5,614 bases of DNA. It comes from Desulfobacterales bacterium. Its GTDB lineage: Bacteria > Desulfobacterota > Desulfobacteria > Desulfobacterales > 4be13. The position numbers and the translations under genes are program-made. The stretch is taken from positions 1 to 5,614 of the forward strand of contig JAOZRQ010000471.1 of assembly GCA_029940115.1 (NCBI GenBank), read 5' to 3'. Under the pieces are notes generated by a model. That model had not been told where the DNA came from. It worked only from the letters and a program-made list of their open reading frames with translations, and ran no database searches. Shown here piece by piece: positions 5,046 to 5,614 of this stretch (the stretch's first letter is position 1; each line of letters starts with the position of its first letter).

Positions 5046-5306
5046 GCGTATTTATAAGTTGGGGGAGTCCCAAGACAGTCTAAAAGCTCATTTTGGGATG
5101 GATCCCCAGTCGTCCCTGCGGACTGGACAAATTGTGCATGCCCGACCCCGGCAATGAGACTTCGGCGTGAGCTCAGTCGAACGCCCAGTCGAACGCTCAG
5201 ATTTCGGCGAGCTCAGACTTCGGCGAGCTCTGTCGAGTCGTCGAACGAATTGCCGGGCTGTTCTCACAAGTCCCTCCGGGACAATTCCCCCAACTTGCAA
5301 ATGCGC
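5046..5306. repeat. 261-bp element bounded by 21-bp inverted repeats
   Basis: The ends 5046-5066 and 5286-5306 are inverted copies matching at 18 of 21 positions, with a perfect inner 11-bp block AAGTTGGGGGA / TCCCCCAACTT. Nested inside is a second inverted pair CCCGGCAAT (5147-5155) / ATTGCCGGG (5249-5257). Between those lie tandem units: AGTCGAACGCCC and AGTCGAACGCTC (5175-5198), then two 16-bp units at 5198-5213 and 5214-5229 that differ at one base. Small hairpins such as GTCCC-TCC-GGGAC (5271-5283) are also present. No clear target duplication. Confidence 0.65.
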
Positions 5307-5330
5307 CGTAGGCCACATCGCCTAGTGCCT

Positions 5331-5447
5331 AGTACACCACTTTGTAAGTCCGTACCCCTCACTCGGCTCGGATTGGCAAATCCGAGCCGCCGGATTTGTC
5401 AATCCGGCGGGAGCATGAAGGGGTACGGACTTAAAAAGTGATGTACT
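5331..5447. repeat. Composite cruciform element with two F2 hairpins at its core
   Basis: Outer arms 5331-5359 and 5419-5447 are inverted copies matching at 27 of 29 positions, beginning AGTACA and ending TGTACT. Between them are two hairpins that share three bases. CGGCTCGGATT (5364-5374) pairs with AATCCGAGCCG (5379-5389) around GGCA. CCGCCGGATT (5387-5396) pairs with AATCCGGCGG (5401-5410) around TGTC. The result is a three-armed structure with no room for a protein. Confidence 0.8.
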
Positions 5448-5449
5448 AT

Positions 5450-5545
5450 AGCTTTCAACAAAAAGATTGTCCGGAGTGCGAAAATTGAGCGAAGCGGTTT
5501 TTCGCATGACACACCACCGAGATGACAAATCTTTTGTTGAAAGCT
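5450..5545. repeat. Inverted-repeat element enclosing the first 55-bp repeat copy
   Basis: AGCTTTCAACAAAA (5450-5463) and TTTTGTTGAAAGCT (5532-5545) are perfect 14-bp inverted copies, and pairing continues inward with a one-base slip (AGATTGTC against GACAAATCT). The enclosed sequence is mostly the first copy of the 55-bp direct repeat. Confidence 0.7.
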
Positions 5546-5614
5546 CTAGAACTTTGAGCAAGATTGTCCGGAGTGCGAAAATTGAGCGAAGCGGTTTTTC
5601 GCATGACACACCAC
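5463..5614. repeat. Perfect 55-bp direct repeat, two copies
   Basis: Positions 5463-5517 and 5560-5614 are identical over 55 bases, 97 bases apart start to start. Each copy contains the inverted pair TGCGAAAA / TTTTCGCA. The second copy runs to the last base of the window, so the true repeat may be longer and there may be further copies. It is not a CRISPR: the 42-base gap holds an arm of the surrounding inverted repeat, and 55 bases is too long for a typical CRISPR repeat. Confidence 0.85.

Larger units (their letters stand above)
5019..5614. other. Repeat-only intergenic stretch after hypD
   Basis: This 596-bp stretch contains the end of the 7-bp array, a 261-bp inverted-repeat element (5046-5306), a composite cruciform element (5331-5447), an inverted-repeat element (5450-5545) and two copies of a 55-bp direct repeat, the second reaching the window edge. 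Frames on both strands cross the repeats and are not credible genes. I see no intrinsic terminator for hypD with a clear T-run. Confidence 0.6.

Noticed and set aside
5322..5609. Minus-strand frame of 95 codons at the right edge
   Set aside because: It crosses both 55-bp repeat copies in different reading frames (period 97), so the repeat cannot be conserved as protein.
5463..5614. Possible CRISPR array
   Set aside because: Only two copies, 55 bp long, and the gap contains an arm of an inverted repeat. No cas gene is nearby.
1..5614. An undescribed defence or biosynthetic system made of the four genes
   Set aside because: Three of the four belong to well-known families with unrelated roles, and repeat blocks and a likely terminator separate them. 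Only the unknown gene and hypD could share a transcript.

Overview
The window holds four protein genes, all on the + strand, separated by four intergenic stretches (1-391, 1574-2197, 3023-3371, 5019-5614) that are unusually full of palindromic and tandem repeats. The genes are a membrane vitamin K epoxide reductase fused to a DsbA-like thioredoxin domain (392-1573), a secreted amino-acid-type ABC transporter solute-binding protein (2198-3022), a small helical protein I do not recognise (3372-3824), and the hydrogenase maturation protein HypD (3927-5018). I see no rRNA, tRNA, transposase or CRISPR array.

The mix of HypD, a VKOR-DsbA fusion and mobile intergenic palindromes would suit an anaerobic, repeat-rich Gram-negative bacterium such as a member of the Desulfobacterota (former Deltaproteobacteria). 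This is an inference from gene content only, and cyanobacteria or other groups are not excluded. The window may be a whole contig or a slice of one. Its right edge falls inside the second copy of a perfect 55-bp direct repeat, as expected where an assembly breaks at a repeat.

Layout: 1-391 carries GC-rich short tandems, one member of a hairpin family here called F1, and one member of a second family, F2. The VKOR-DsbA gene follows. From 1574 to 2197 there is a complete F1 element with terminal inverted repeats and an apparent 8-bp target duplication, then a long hairpin of the AGAAACCGGGTTTCT family (F3), a perfect 23-bp tandem duplication and a nested F2-type hairpin just upstream of the solute-binding protein gene. 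From 3023 to 3371 come a hairpin that could be a terminator (two F3 arms), a 108-bp inverted-repeat element, an F2 hairpin and a third F1 copy that runs up to the start of the unknown gene. After hypD come a 7-bp tandem array overlapping the hypD stop, a 261-bp inverted-repeat element, a composite cruciform-forming element with two F2 hairpins at its core, and an inverted-repeat element associated with the 55-bp direct repeats.

The genes do not form an obvious single pathway. VKOR-DsbA makes disulfides in the periplasm. The solute-binding protein is periplasmic but has no permease or ATPase beside it. HypD is cytoplasmic and normally works with HypC, HypE and HypF, none of which is here. Only the unknown gene and hypD (102 bp apart) look close enough to share a transcript. 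The most interesting material is the repeat content: F1 looks like a transposed MITE- or REP-type element, and F2 stems change sequence while keeping their pairing.
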